From the NCBI RefSeq assembly GCF_000719705.1, contig NZ_JOHO01000107.1, positions 1 to 12,829 of the forward strand: 12,829 nucleotides of DNA, given 5' to 3'. Shown piece by piece: positions 1 to 7,668 of the stretch (position 1 is its first letter; every line of letters begins with the position of its first letter). Made by a program: the position numbers and the translations under genes. The notes under the pieces were generated by a model. The model did no database searches, was not told the DNA's origin, and worked only from the letters and a program-made list of their open reading frames with translations. The stretch is from Streptomyces sp. NRRL S-350. GTDB taxonomy: Bacteria; Actinomycetota; Actinomycetes; Streptomycetales; Streptomycetaceae.

Positions 1-489
1 TTCGCGCTGATCGTGCCCGGCGGGACCGAGCCGACCCTCGCCGCCCTGGCCAACGAGCCCCTGCTGAGCTGGATCCGCCAGGCCGCGCGGACGGCTGAGG
101 TCGTCGGCTCGGTGTGCACTGGCTCCCTGATCCTGGGGGCCGCCGGCCTGCTCGACGGCCGTCAGGCCACCACCCACTGGGAATTCCGCGACCTGCTGGC
201 CAAGTTCGGCGCGACGCCCGTCGCCGAACGCTGGGTCCAGGACGGCCCCGTCCTCACCGCCGCCGGAGTGTCGGCCGGTATCGACATGGCCCTCCACCTG
301 GTCGAACGCCTCGCGGGCGAGCAGACCGCCCGCACCGTCCAGCTCTTCATCGAGTACGACCCCCAGCCACCCCTGGGCGGCATCGACTGGCGGTCCGTCG
401 ACCTCGACTTCTTCAAGCCCCATGCCCGGGCCATGCTGGAATCGGCCCTGGTAGACCATCCCGCGCTCCTGACCCGCCTGACAACCTGA
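1..489 (+). CDS. DJ-1/PfpI family protein, isonitrile hydratase-like (5' end missing)
   Basis: The reading frame is open from the first base and ends at TGA 487-489, so the N-terminus lies outside the window; about 162 residues are visible. The DJ-1/PfpI (class I glutamine amidotransferase-like) nucleophile elbow is clear: SVCTGSLILGAAGLL, with the Cys codon at 115-117, followed by the conserved TTHW. Further on, VLTAAGVSAGIDMALHLVER and IEYDPQPPLGG match the arrangement I know from Pseudomonas isonitrile hydratase (InhA), where the equivalent Cys is essential and isonitriles are hydrated to N-formamides. The family also includes glyoxalases, proteases and the N-terminal domain of GlxA-type AraC regulators; no HTH domain follows here because the protein stops at LLTRLTT. 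The protein should be cytoplasmic. It converges with the mobile module to its right. Family assignment is firm, the isonitrile substrate is inference. Confidence 0.88.
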   Translation, partial: FALIVPGGTEPTLAALANEPLLSWIRQAARTAEVVGSVCTGSLILGAAGLLDGRQATTHWEFRDLLAKFGATPVAERWVQDGPVLTAAGVSAGIDMALHLVERLAGEQTARTVQLFIEYDPQPPLGGIDWRSVDLDFFKPHARAMLESALVDHPALLTRLTT

Positions 490-636
490 CCACCGCCGCT
501 GCGGCGAACGCCCCCGAGCCCAGTGCCGCACCACGTTGAACCGGAAGCACGACCATGGGGCGCGGACGGTCGCGCGGCCACGCCGGTGCAGGTCGAGCAT
601 GGCGTCAGAAATGTACTTTGCGGTCCGTACTGCTGC
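490..636. other. Junction between the DJ-1 gene and the decayed mobile module
   Basis: These 147 bases lie between the DJ-1 stop codon and the last residues of the large recombinase that still look homologous (GDWAADVSRR, ending near 637 on the minus strand). Both minus-strand frames that could carry the recombinase tail pass into this stretch; one stops at 605-607, the other stays open to the window edge. I see no clear terminator, direct repeat or inverted repeat. One end of the mobile module probably falls here, but its exact base cannot be seen from this copy. Confidence 0.4.
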
Positions 637-2966
637 CCGTCGGCTGACGTCGGCGGCCCAGTCGCCGGCGGCGGCTCGCTGCCACCTGACGGCGACACTG
701 ATGTGGATTCCGAGCATCCGTGCGAGCAGTGCGGCCGGGAGTTCCCCGGCGAGTTGGAACAGGGCCGCAGAGAGCGACTGGCCGGGGAACACGCCGATGG
801 CGCGCGGAGTCGTTCGGCAAGCCGGAACGAACTGATCGGGTGTCCTGGCCGTCCGCCGGGGAAGAGCCACGGTGACGTGTCGGGGGCGCCGAGTGACGCG
901 TGCCCCCGGCGGTCTGCGACCACGTGGAGGACGAGGTTGGCGAGGGGGTCGGGCAGTACCCCCGGCGCGCTCCCGAGCTGGAGCCGAACATGCTGGTCTT
1001 CGCGGTGCACGTGGTCGAGAGTGAGGCGACTGATCGCCGCGGGGCGCTGGGCGTAGAGGGGGACCAGGAGCCCGGCGACTCGGTCCTCGGGTTTGAGGGC
1101 ACTGTCGCCCAGTAGCCAGCGTGCCTGTTCCCACCGGGCCTCGGTGTCGATCGCGCTCATTGGGCCGGTCCAACGCAGTGCGGGCAGGTCGAGCCGGGTC
1201 AGCTTTCGGCCTTTGGCCCAGCGGATGAAGTGCCCAGTGTTGGCGGAGCCGTTGGTGGTTGTCGCGGCGGCCAACTGATCCAGGTCGCCTTGCCCGGCTG
1301 TCACGAGGGTGAGGTCGTGCTCGGCAAGCCAGTCCAGGAAGCTCGTCGCCGCACTCAGGCGGTGCCTGGCGACAGCTGGCTGGTTTGCGGTCGTCGCCTC
1401 GCAAGACCGTTGGCGAATGCGACGCACCACATGCCATGTGCCGTACTGGTGAAGGATCTTCCGTTCCTCCGGGTCAGGACGTGCGGCGATCTTCAGAGTC
1501 GTCCATCGTTCGAGCTGGGCGAGGTGCTCGTCCTGTCGGGGCAGGCCGCCGGTGGCGACCAGGACGCTTCGTAGATGGGTCAGGGTCTTGCTCGGTGGAA
1601 GGTCGTCGAGCGCAGAGTGCGTCAGGGAGCTGTCGCCCGTGGCGAGGCGGGTCAAGAGGGTCCCGACGGCTGGGCGGGACAGCCAACCGAGCGCGATTGC
1701 GGGCCGGTCGGTGCCGGCCAGAGCCCGGTGCAGTGACTCCAGTTCGGGGCGCGGGCAGCCAGTGCTGTCGTGCAGCATGCTGCGGAGCCTTTCGTGGAGG
1801 TGGCAGCGGGCGCAGGCGCCAGAGGTGAGCCGTCCGCTCGTGCCGCAGAGCGGCGCTTGACGCGTGCCGCCGGGGACGATGTCCATGCGGCCGCAGGCTG
1901 AGCACGTCGCGTGAAGCCGAGCGCAGGCCGGGCACCACGGCTGACCGGTTGCCTTGGCGATGAGGCAGGGGACGGTTCTCGCGCAGATGGTGCAGGTCAG
2001 GATGCGCTGTGGTCGGCAGTTCGGACACAGCGGGCCGTCGGCCGTGCGTGTGCTGACGCGTTGGCGACGCCCGCACTGGAGACACTCTTCGAGGTTGTCC
2101 GGGTCGCTAATCAGGCAGTACGGACATAGGGGCCGGCCCTGCGCGTCACAGGCTGCCGGCTCGCGGAGTGCCCCGCACCGGAAGCAGGCGACAGTGCGGG
2201 CGCGCGCGTAACAGGTGCGGCAGATCCTCATCCCGTCGCGCTGTTTCGTGAGCGGCACGACGCGGCAGCAGCTGGGGCACGGCGGCCGCCGGATCGTGGT
2301 GGCGCCCGCGTCGACCAGGGTGTCGACGAGCCTCAGCAGCATCGGGACGGGGGCCTTCGCACCGTCCCCAGTGAGCAATTCCGGGGCATCGCGCAGAATC
2401 CAGGCGAGTTTGTGCAGGTGGGCGGGCTTGGTAACGACCGTCCCCAGCGCCAGCGAGACCGTTTGGACCGACAGGCCCGGGGCGATCCCGGTGATCAGGT
2501 CGACCAGCGTGGATGCCGGGTCGGGGTCGTCCTGGTCCGGGCACTGGCCGCAGCGCGGCCGGCCGAGGCGATCGCGGAAGGCGACTTGCCGTTCGTGGCT
2601 GCAGGCAGAGCACTGCTGAGGACGGACGAAGCACGGTGGGCAGTACCAGTGTTCCGCGCGTCGCTGCATCGAGGTGACCTCGCGGTCGCACTCCGCGCAC
2701 CGTGGCAGCGCGATCCCGGCAGCCCCGGCCGCCCGCAACGCGAGAAGGAGGTCACCGATACTCTTCGGAGCGGGTGACCGGCCGGACGTGAGAACCGAGG
2801 GGTTCTCGACCAGGGCCGCCGCGAGTCTGCGGCGCTTGGCGCGTCCGCCGCCGGTCTGCTCGACGATCCGCAGGACGGTGTCCCGGTCGAGACCGGCATC
2901 GGCCGTCGTGATCAGGCCCACGACGGTTCCCGCCGGATCACGGACCGGGTCCGGCGGGGACATCAC
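637..2966 (-). pseudogene. Large zinc-ribbon recombinase-like protein of a mobile module, frameshifted and without its stop
   Basis: The start is GTG-ATG at 2966-2961, overlapping the stop of the upstream HTH gene. Residues 90-388 carry seven zinc-ribbon-like CxxC...CxxC units, with Cys pairs near 90/93, 119/122, 230/233, 261/264, 295/298, 325/328 and 355/358, each followed by a second pair. Residues about 480-720 resemble a degenerate tyrosine-recombinase core (AQRPAAISRLTLDHV carries a box-I-like Arg); the HxxR and Tyr motifs are not evident. After residue 722 (about base 801) the frame is wrong. Conserved tail sequence (IGVFPGQSLSAALFQL, then LLARMLGIHISVAVRWQRAA, then GDWAADVSRR) resumes in another frame from 780. 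The break sits in a GCGCGC run, consistent with a 2-nt gain. Downstream no stop occurs where homology ends, so the open frame running on to base 162 antisense to the DJ-1 gene is an artefact. Role inferred: DNA-binding partner of the adjacent integrase. Confidence 0.75.
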
Positions 2967-3292
2967 TCGTTCACCGGGGCGATGCGGGCCCGCTTCGGAC
3001 GCAATGATCCGACACCCGCGTCGGAACCAACCGCGCTCCGCTTCAAGGTGGTTCCGGCCACGGCCACCGGCTCGATGAGGTCGTCCATCGTGCAGTCCAG
3101 GATGTCCAGCAGGGCCGTCAGGATTTTCAGGCTCAGACGTTCAGGGCGTTCGACGACGAGCCGGTAGACCTGACTGGAGGACAGTTCGATGCCGCGCTCA
3201 GCCAGCAGCGGGGTGATGTCGGTGGTGGAGAACATACCGCGCGTCGCCATGACCTGCCGCAGGTGCCACTGGTAGTCGAGCTTGCCCGTCAT
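2963..3292 (-). CDS. Small helix-turn-helix (Cro/C1-type) protein of the mobile module
   Basis: This is a 109-aa protein with a compact Cro/C1-like helix-turn-helix over residues about 7-75. The recognition region is SSSQVYRLVVERPERLSLKI, followed by a helix LLDILDCTMDDLIEP that is typical of actinobacterial XRE proteins; the C-terminus (RPKRARIAP) is basic. The ATG at 3292-3290 overlaps the integrase stop by 4 nt (ATGA), and the gene's own TGA overlaps the GTG start of the zinc-ribbon gene by 4 nt (GTGA), so the three genes were translationally coupled. It is the only member of the trio with an undamaged frame. In comparable actinobacterial modules an HTH protein of this size lies between integrase and large recombinase; it may act as regulator or as accessory DNA-binding protein. 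The HTH call is firm, the role is inference. Confidence 0.88.
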   Translation of the reverse strand: MTGKLDYQWHLRQVMATRGMFSTTDITPLLAERGIELSSSQVYRLVVERPERLSLKILTALLDILDCTMDDLIEPVAVAGTTLKRSAVGSDAGVGSLRPKRARIAPVNE

Positions 3293-4408
3293 CGACGGTC
3301 CTTCCCCGTTGTCGTGTGCTCCCCGGCCAGCGCGGGGGTGAGGGCCTTGAGCAAGGCCGTGTTCATGAAGTCGCTGCTGACGTGGGTGTATACGGCCGTG
3401 GAGCTGTCACATTCGTGTCCGACTTGGGATTGGATAAAGCGCCGGTCGACCCCATCCTCGGTCAGATGCGTGACGTAGCTGTGGCGGACGGAATGGACGA
3501 CGAACTCCTTCGGCAGCTTCAGGGCGTCGCGGTAGGCAACGAACCGGGCGTTGATCTCCGCCGGCTTGATCCGGCCGCCCCGCTCGGTCACCCACAGCGC
3601 GGGGTGGTCCTCGCAGCCGAACCTTGGCCGGACGTTCGGACCGCCCATGGCCATACCGAGATCACCATCCAGCGCTTGGAGGCTGTCCGGCGCCGGCCTT
3701 CCCCCAGCGGACCGCCAGGCCCGCGTAGTCCCCGAACTCGGGCAGCTTCGCCTGACGCCGCCAGTCGTGGGTCTCCAGTCGGGCCGTCTCCCTGCGTCGC
3801 AGACCCCAGCCGTACATCGTCGTGAACATCGCCAGGTCCCCGGTCGCGGCGAGTGCTCCCTTGTGGCCCTGTTCGCGCAGACGCTTGATCTCCGGGTTCA
3901 TCTGTCCGAAGAAGGACTTCACCTCTGCTCTCGTCAACGGCCGGTTGCCACTGAGCTGGCCGATGTACTCCTGCGCGTGCCGGGCCGCGTTCAGATCCCT
4001 CAGCGCGAAGCCGGTGAACATCCCGAAGGTGCTCAGGCGCATCTGCGGCCACTCGTAGGCCGGATCGCTCAGGTAACTCAGATAGAGCGCAAGGTCGTTC
4101 TGATACTTTCGCATCGTCGACGTCGCGACGGTGTCCGCGAGCATCGCCGACCACCGGTCGAACAGCCGCCTGTCCCAGGCCGATTCCCACGGGTACCCGT
4201 CGGACATCGCCTGGACCTGGCGCGCGATACGAGCCCTGGTGTTGACCGTGTCCCAGGACAGCCTGCGGGCCCGCTGATGGTCCGCGAAGCCCAGCAGCGT
4301 CTTCTCGAAGACGGCCGCCTTCGGGCGGAGCATCGCCACGCCCGGCAGCACGTGCAGCGTCGCGACGCCCGGAACAGCTACCGATCCCCCTGCGGAACTT
4401 CGGCCCAT
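3289..4408 (-). pseudogene. Tyrosine-type site-specific integrase, broken by a frameshift and a small deletion
   Basis: ATG 4408-4406 is preceded by GGAGGG (4415-4420) at 6 nt. Residues 1-243 read in one frame: a SAM-like core-binding region, then the catalytic domain with box-I Arg (YGWGLRRRE, about residue 204) and the beta-strand Lys (VRWGKA, about 237). At 3677-3679 (CCTCCAAG) one base is missing; the next 15 or so residues (KRWMVISVWPWAV) are in another frame. At about 3637-3640 roughly 22 nt are missing compared with the family as I remember it, and the third frame supplies NVRPRFGCEDHPALWVTERGG, HSVRHSYVTH (HxxR), VGHECD and the nucleophile YTHV to the stop at 3289. Adding 23 nt back gives 381 codons, the usual size for this family. 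All catalytic residues are still encoded, so inactivation appears recent. The stop overlaps the HTH start (ATGA). Confidence 0.87.
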
Positions 4409-4843
4409 CCGTCACCCTCCGTATCCGATGCAGGGGCCTCACCTTCCACGTGGTGATGCGTAGCATGCAACACTGGTGCAGCAGTTGCGCCATAATCGAG
4501 GGAATCGCAGGCCAACTCGTGCCCGGAGCTGACGGGTCGTAATACAACTCGACCCAACCGGGCAACGCACGTTCTGCTGGCCGGGGGTAACACCGCCGGC
4601 CTCGTGGTGCGCATACCGCAACATTGCTCGAAGACGATTGAGCGCCCCGGTGCGTCGGCAGCGCGATGTCGCGCTGGCTGAAGATCCGCTCGCCGATGCG
4701 GACTGTCCCGAAGGCCAAGGTGAGATGGTGTCGCCGGTCGTCGTTCGGAGCGAGAGTCGATAGTGCGAGTGAGGACCAACCCGGTTGGCGGGAGCGGCGG
4801 TTCGTAATGCGATCAACGAGCCTTATGTGGCAGGGGCTGACGG
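4409..4843. other. Gene-free stretch between the integrase and the nucleotidyltransferase
   Basis: These 435 bases hold no reading frame with family resemblance or the usual GC-rich third positions; base composition is visibly more AT-rich than the flanking genes. It contains the integrase Shine-Dalgarno sequence (4415-4420), the nucleotidyltransferase Shine-Dalgarno sequence (AGGGG, 4832-4836) and a 13-nt perfect palindrome at 4776-4788. The two flanking genes are divergent, so both promoters and one end of the mobile module should lie here. I could not pick a convincing -35/-10 pair or terminal inverted repeat by eye. Confidence 0.45.
4776..4788. promoter_or_regulatory. 13-nt palindrome upstream of the nucleotidyltransferase gene
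   Basis: CCAACCCGGTTGG is a perfect inverted repeat around one central C, 55 nt before the GTG start at 4844. Its position fits an operator or a site next to a promoter. Short GC-rich palindromes arise by chance in such DNA, so this is a weak candidate. Confidence 0.25.
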
Positions 4844-5530
4844 GTGTTCTTGGACTACGCGGTTGTCCGTGACAACCCCTCTGCGTGTGTGACCCCGGAG
4901 AGCCTGCAGCGACTGGCAGAGCATGCTCCGTACGAGGAGCAGGCGGCGGTGTTCGCGTCGATCGTGCTGCGGAACGAGTCGGTTCGGACGGTGCTGGAGC
5001 GATTGGCCGCGTTGGACGGCCTGCCGCCGTGGTACCTGACGGCGGGCTCGCTGTTCCAGACGGTGTGGAACGCGGTGGCCGGCCGGGAGGACCTGCAGGC
5101 CGGGATTCGTGACCACGACCTGTTCTTCTTCGACGAGGACACCTCGTGGGAGGCTGAGGACCTGGTGATCAAGCGCTGCTTGGCGGCCGTCGAGGACCTG
5201 GGCGTCGAGCTGGAGCCGAGGAACCAGGCCCGCGTGCACCTGTGGTACCCGGAGAAGTGGGGCAAGGAGATCGCTCCGTACCGGGATCTGCCGCACGCGA
5301 TCAGCTCGTTCGCCGCGACCAGCTGCTGCGTCGGGCTGAGCCTCGACTCCGCAAGCAAGTTGGACGTGCACTCGACGCACGGCTTCGCGGACCTGTTCCG
5401 GCTGGTGCTGCGGCCGAACCCGCTGACCGTGGCGCCGCAGGCGGTGTACGACGCCAAGGCGGAGCGGTGGATGGCGGAGTGGCCGCAGCTGACGAAGCTG
5501 CCCTGGGCGGAGCCGACGGCTTCCGCCTAG
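4844..5530 (+). CDS. Nucleotidyltransferase family protein (NTP_transf_6-like)
   Basis: This is a 228-aa protein. GTG at 4844 is the first usable start after an in-frame TGA at 4838 and is preceded by AGGGG (4832-4836) at 7 nt. The family core is plain: WYLTAGSLFQTVWN (residues 63-76, a GS as in nucleotidyltransferase folds), then GIRDHDLFFFDEDTSWEAED (87-106) with metal-ligand-like acidic residues D90 and D92. Downstream come RVHLWYPEKWG, SFAATSCCVG and RLVLRPNP. These match the bacterial family of stand-alone NTP_transf_6 proteins (COG3575-type) as I recall it; its substrate is not known. No signal peptide or membrane span is seen. The gene stands alone, divergent from the mobile module and convergent with murB, whose stop is 43 nt away. 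It could be an antitoxin-like or RNA/protein-modifying enzyme, but nothing here shows which. Confidence 0.88.
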   Translation: MFLDYAVVRDNPSACVTPESLQRLAEHAPYEEQAAVFASIVLRNESVRTVLERLAALDGLPPWYLTAGSLFQTVWNAVAGREDLQAGIRDHDLFFFDEDTSWEAEDLVIKRCLAAVEDLGVELEPRNQARVHLWYPEKWGKEIAPYRDLPHAISSFAATSCCVGLSLDSASKLDVHSTHGFADLFRLVLRPNPLTVAPQAVYDAKAERWMAEWPQLTKLPWAEPTASA

Positions 5531-5573
5531 TAGCAGCGCGGAGGTGGTCGGGAACGGCCGAATGCGCCGGGCC

Positions 5574-6617
5574 TCATGATTTGGCAGTCCACAGGCCTAT
5601 GCGTGTCGGTTCGGGCTGGAGCGTGATGCCGGTCGTGGTCGCTACCTGGGCGGCGAGGTGGGTGAGCGCCTGGTGGAACCCGGCAGCAGTGGCGTCCCCG
5701 TGAGCAGTGACCGTGAGGGTCCGGCGTTGCGAGCAGCGCACGCCTTCGGCGACTACCTGGCCGGGCCGGCAGCCGACGTGTTCCAGGAGCCAGCTGGCGC
5801 CGGCACGGAGTTCGCCGTTGCTGTCGCGGTGGACGGGACAGCCGAGGTCGGACCAGAGCGTGGCCTGGGTCGTGGTGATGCGAGGGTTGAGGAAGACCGA
5901 TCCGGCTTGCCGGGCGTCCGGGCCGCTCGGGTCGAGGAGGAGACCGCGGTGGCGCCGGTTGGCGAGGACGGCCGCGGTGACCTCCGGGACGGTTGGGCGC
6001 GCGCCGATGGGGACGCCGAGTTCGTCGGCGAGCGGGCGGTAGGTGATCCCGGCCGCCGGGGCGCGGGTGAGGTGGAGCGTGGTCGTGAGGATGGTCCAGC
6101 GGCCGGGGGTCTGCTTGAAGCGGCTGTTGCGGTAGCGCAGGCGGCAGGCCTGGGCCGGGAAGGTCCTCACGCAGCCCATGCCCCAGTCCCAGACCGTGAC
6201 TCCGTGTAGCGCGTCGGCGATCTGCCGGCCGTACGCGCCGGCGTTCTGGACCGGGGCTGCGCCGACGGTGCCGGGTATCCCGGCCAGACACTCGATGCCG
6301 GCGAGCCGCTCAGCGGCGGCCCACTGGACGAGATCGGCGAGCGGGTGGCCGGCCTGGACGGTGACGGCCACCCTGGTGTCGTCGAGCTTCTCCACGGTGA
6401 TCCCATGGGTGTTCATGACGACGACGGTGCCGGGATGCCCGGCGTCTGCGGCGATCACGTTGCTGCCGTGCCCCAGGACGACGGGGCCGTCCTGCTCCCT
6501 CGCGCCGATCGCGCGGGCGGCGTCGTGCCAGTCAGCCGGGTCTGAGAGGTGAAGGACGGTCCCGGCGGGCCCGCCGAGCCGGAGGGTGGTCAGCGATGCG
6601 AGCGTTGCCTGGGGCAC
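5574..6617 (-). CDS. murB: UDP-N-acetylmuramate dehydrogenase (MurB) paralogue
   Basis: MurB reduces enolpyruvyl-UDP-GlcNAc to UDP-MurNAc with NADPH and FAD in the cytoplasm. The start is GTG 6617, giving 347 aa (family usual is about 350), with GAGAGGA (6626-6632) 8 nt upstream; the open frame reaching up to 7067 is only antisense-free overlap with the preceding gene. FAD-binding motifs are present: LGHGSNVI (48-55) and GIECLAGIPGTVGAAPVQNAGAYG (107-130). YRNSRFK (162-168) follows, then the catalytic Ser in AGSVFLNP (S240) and the C-terminal Glu in LQPEPTRIG (E336), matching S229 and E325 of the E. coli enzyme. All key residues are kept, so it should be active. It is the last gene of the five-gene run, 13 nt after the serine hydrolase, and converges with the nucleotidyltransferase. 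Housekeeping murB genes of actinomycetes normally lie elsewhere, so this is probably a second, specialised copy. Confidence 0.93.
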   Translation of the reverse strand: MPQATLASLTTLRLGGPAGTVLHLSDPADWHDAARAIGAREQDGPVVLGHGSNVIAADAGHPGTVVVMNTHGITVEKLDDTRVAVTVQAGHPLADLVQWAAAERLAGIECLAGIPGTVGAAPVQNAGAYGRQIADALHGVTVWDWGMGCVRTFPAQACRLRYRNSRFKQTPGRWTILTTTLHLTRAPAAGITYRPLADELGVPIGARPTVPEVTAAVLANRRHRGLLLDPSGPDARQAGSVFLNPRITTTQATLWSDLGCPVHRDSNGELRAGASWLLEHVGCRPGQVVAEGVRCSQRRTLTVTAHGDATAAGFHQALTHLAAQVATTTGITLQPEPTRIGLWTAKS

Positions 6618-6625
6618 AGCAAGGG

Positions 6626-6632
6626 TCCTCTC
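6626..6632 (-). promoter_or_regulatory. Shine-Dalgarno sequence fixing the murB start
   Basis: GAGAGGA on the minus strand lies 8 nt before GTG 6617 and overlaps the stop codon of the preceding gene. It settles the murB start at the short form; the long upstream extension of the same frame has no homology to MurB. Confidence 0.6.
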
Positions 6633-7668
6633 AATCGGCGGTGACGGCCTTGAGGGCGAGGTTGCGCAGCGGGGCGAGGCGGGTGCGGTTGTCCTGGTGG
6701 TGGTAGACGGCGTTGGTGCAAATGGCCAGGTAGCGGCCGGTGGCGGGGGCGAGGTAGAGGCTGGTGCCGGTGAAACCGTGGTGGTAGGCGATCCGGCCGC
6801 CGTCGGTGAGGATCCACGCCAGGCCTCGGTGGAGGCCGGGTTCGATCTCGGCCTTCGGCTCCATGCTGGTTCGGAGCCAGGCGCCCAGCCCGCTGCTCCC
6901 GTCGGCGTACGCAGCGAGAAGCCCGCTGGCGAAGGTGGCCAGGTCGGCCGGGGTGGTGAACACCCCGGCGTGGCCGGCGACGCCGCCGAGCAGGGTGGCG
7001 TTGTCGTCGTGCGGAGTGCCCCACAGGCGCGGGCCGCCGGGGAGACGCTGCTCGGTCGGGGCGACATCGGCGGACCGGCCGACGGGGCCGTAGGTGGTGT
7101 GCGTCATGCCGAGGGACTGCCAGAGGTCGGCGGCGAGCTGGTCCAGGCGGCGGCCGTGGAGGTGGGCTAGCGCGAGGCCGAGAAGGATGAATCCGCGGTT
7201 GATGTACCGGTGGCCGGCGCCGGGTTCGGCGATGAGCGGTTCGCCGCAGATCAGCTCGGCCAGGGGCTCGGTGCGCCCCCGGTACTGGTCGAGGCGGGTC
7301 TCGGCCCGCAGACCGGAGGTGTGCGCGAGGATCTGTTCGACCGTCACCTTTCCGCCGGGTGCTTGGTCCTGCACACCGGGCAGCAGATTGCGCACCGGCG
7401 TGTCCACGGTGATGCCGTCGGCGAGGCCGACCAGCGGCCAGGTGGCCAGCACCTTGGTCAGCGACGCGGCGTCGTAGACCGTGTCCGGGCCGGGCCGGGC
7501 GTCCCCGCACTCGGGTGCGACGATGCCGGAGGCGGCGAACCCGGGCCGGCTGTCCCGGGTGCCGTAGGCGATGACGCCGCCGGGCAGGGCGCCGTCGTCG
7601 GCCAGCAGATCGAGGCACTGGCGCAGTTCGGCAATGGTGTCCGCGTTCCACGGTCGGGTGCTGGTCAT
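6631..7668 (-). CDS. Beta-lactamase-family (class C-like) serine hydrolase, cytoplasmic
   Basis: This 345-aa protein starts at ATG 7668, overlapping the murA stop by 4 nt (ATGA). It has the three active-site motifs of the penicillin-recognising fold: SLTK (S69-K72), YIN (Y155-N157) and HHGFTG (H297-G298 in the KTG position). HTSGL (116-120) is also typical. PHDDNATLLGGVAGHAGVF (219-237) resembles the version in the YbbE / PBP4B (YfeW) group as I remember it, members of which are tied to peptidoglycan turnover. There is no N-terminal signal sequence (MTSTRPWNADTIAEL), so it should act inside the cell on a small molecule, for example as an esterase, amidase, D-aminopeptidase or acyltransferase. 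Lying between murA and murB in a tight operon makes a muramic- or lactyl-sugar substrate plausible; that is inference. Confidence 0.9.
   Translation of the reverse strand: MTSTRPWNADTIAELRQCLDLLADDGALPGGVIAYGTRDSRPGFAASGIVAPECGDARPGPDTVYDAASLTKVLATWPLVGLADGITVDTPVRNLLPGVQDQAPGGKVTVEQILAHTSGLRAETRLDQYRGRTEPLAELICGEPLIAEPGAGHRYINRGFILLGLALAHLHGRRLDQLAADLWQSLGMTHTTYGPVGRSADVAPTEQRLPGGPRLWGTPHDDNATLLGGVAGHAGVFTTPADLATFASGLLAAYADGSSGLGAWLRTSMEPKAEIEPGLHRGLAWILTDGGRIAYHHGFTGTSLYLAPATGRYLAICTNAVYHHQDNRTRLAPLRNLALKAVTAD

Noticed and set aside
162..790. Minus-strand continuation of the zinc-ribbon frame, antisense to the DJ-1 gene
   Set aside because: The sequence after residue 722 is Ser/Arg/Pro-rich with no family resemblance, while the true tail is in another frame; the overlap with a clear DJ-1 gene shows it is an artefact of the frameshift in GC-rich DNA.
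3588..4718. 376-codon minus-strand frame across the integrase and its upstream region
   Set aside because: It is the wrong frame for most of the integrase; only about 15 residues near 3640-3676 belong to the broken gene, and the part before 4408 resembles nothing I know.
4439..4816. Minus-strand frame in the gene-free stretch (125 codons)
   Set aside because: Ser/Arg-rich, no third-position bias, no ribosome site and no family resemblance.
4409..4843. Terminal inverted repeat of the mobile module
   Set aside because: No sequence here matches the 490-650 side in inverted orientation on inspection; tyrosine-recombinase elements often lack long terminal repeats.
6618..7067. Upstream extension of the murB frame (497-aa form)
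   Set aside because: It overlaps the serine hydrolase completely, is Pro/Arg/Thr-rich and lacks homology; GTG 6617 with its ribosome site gives the normal MurB length.
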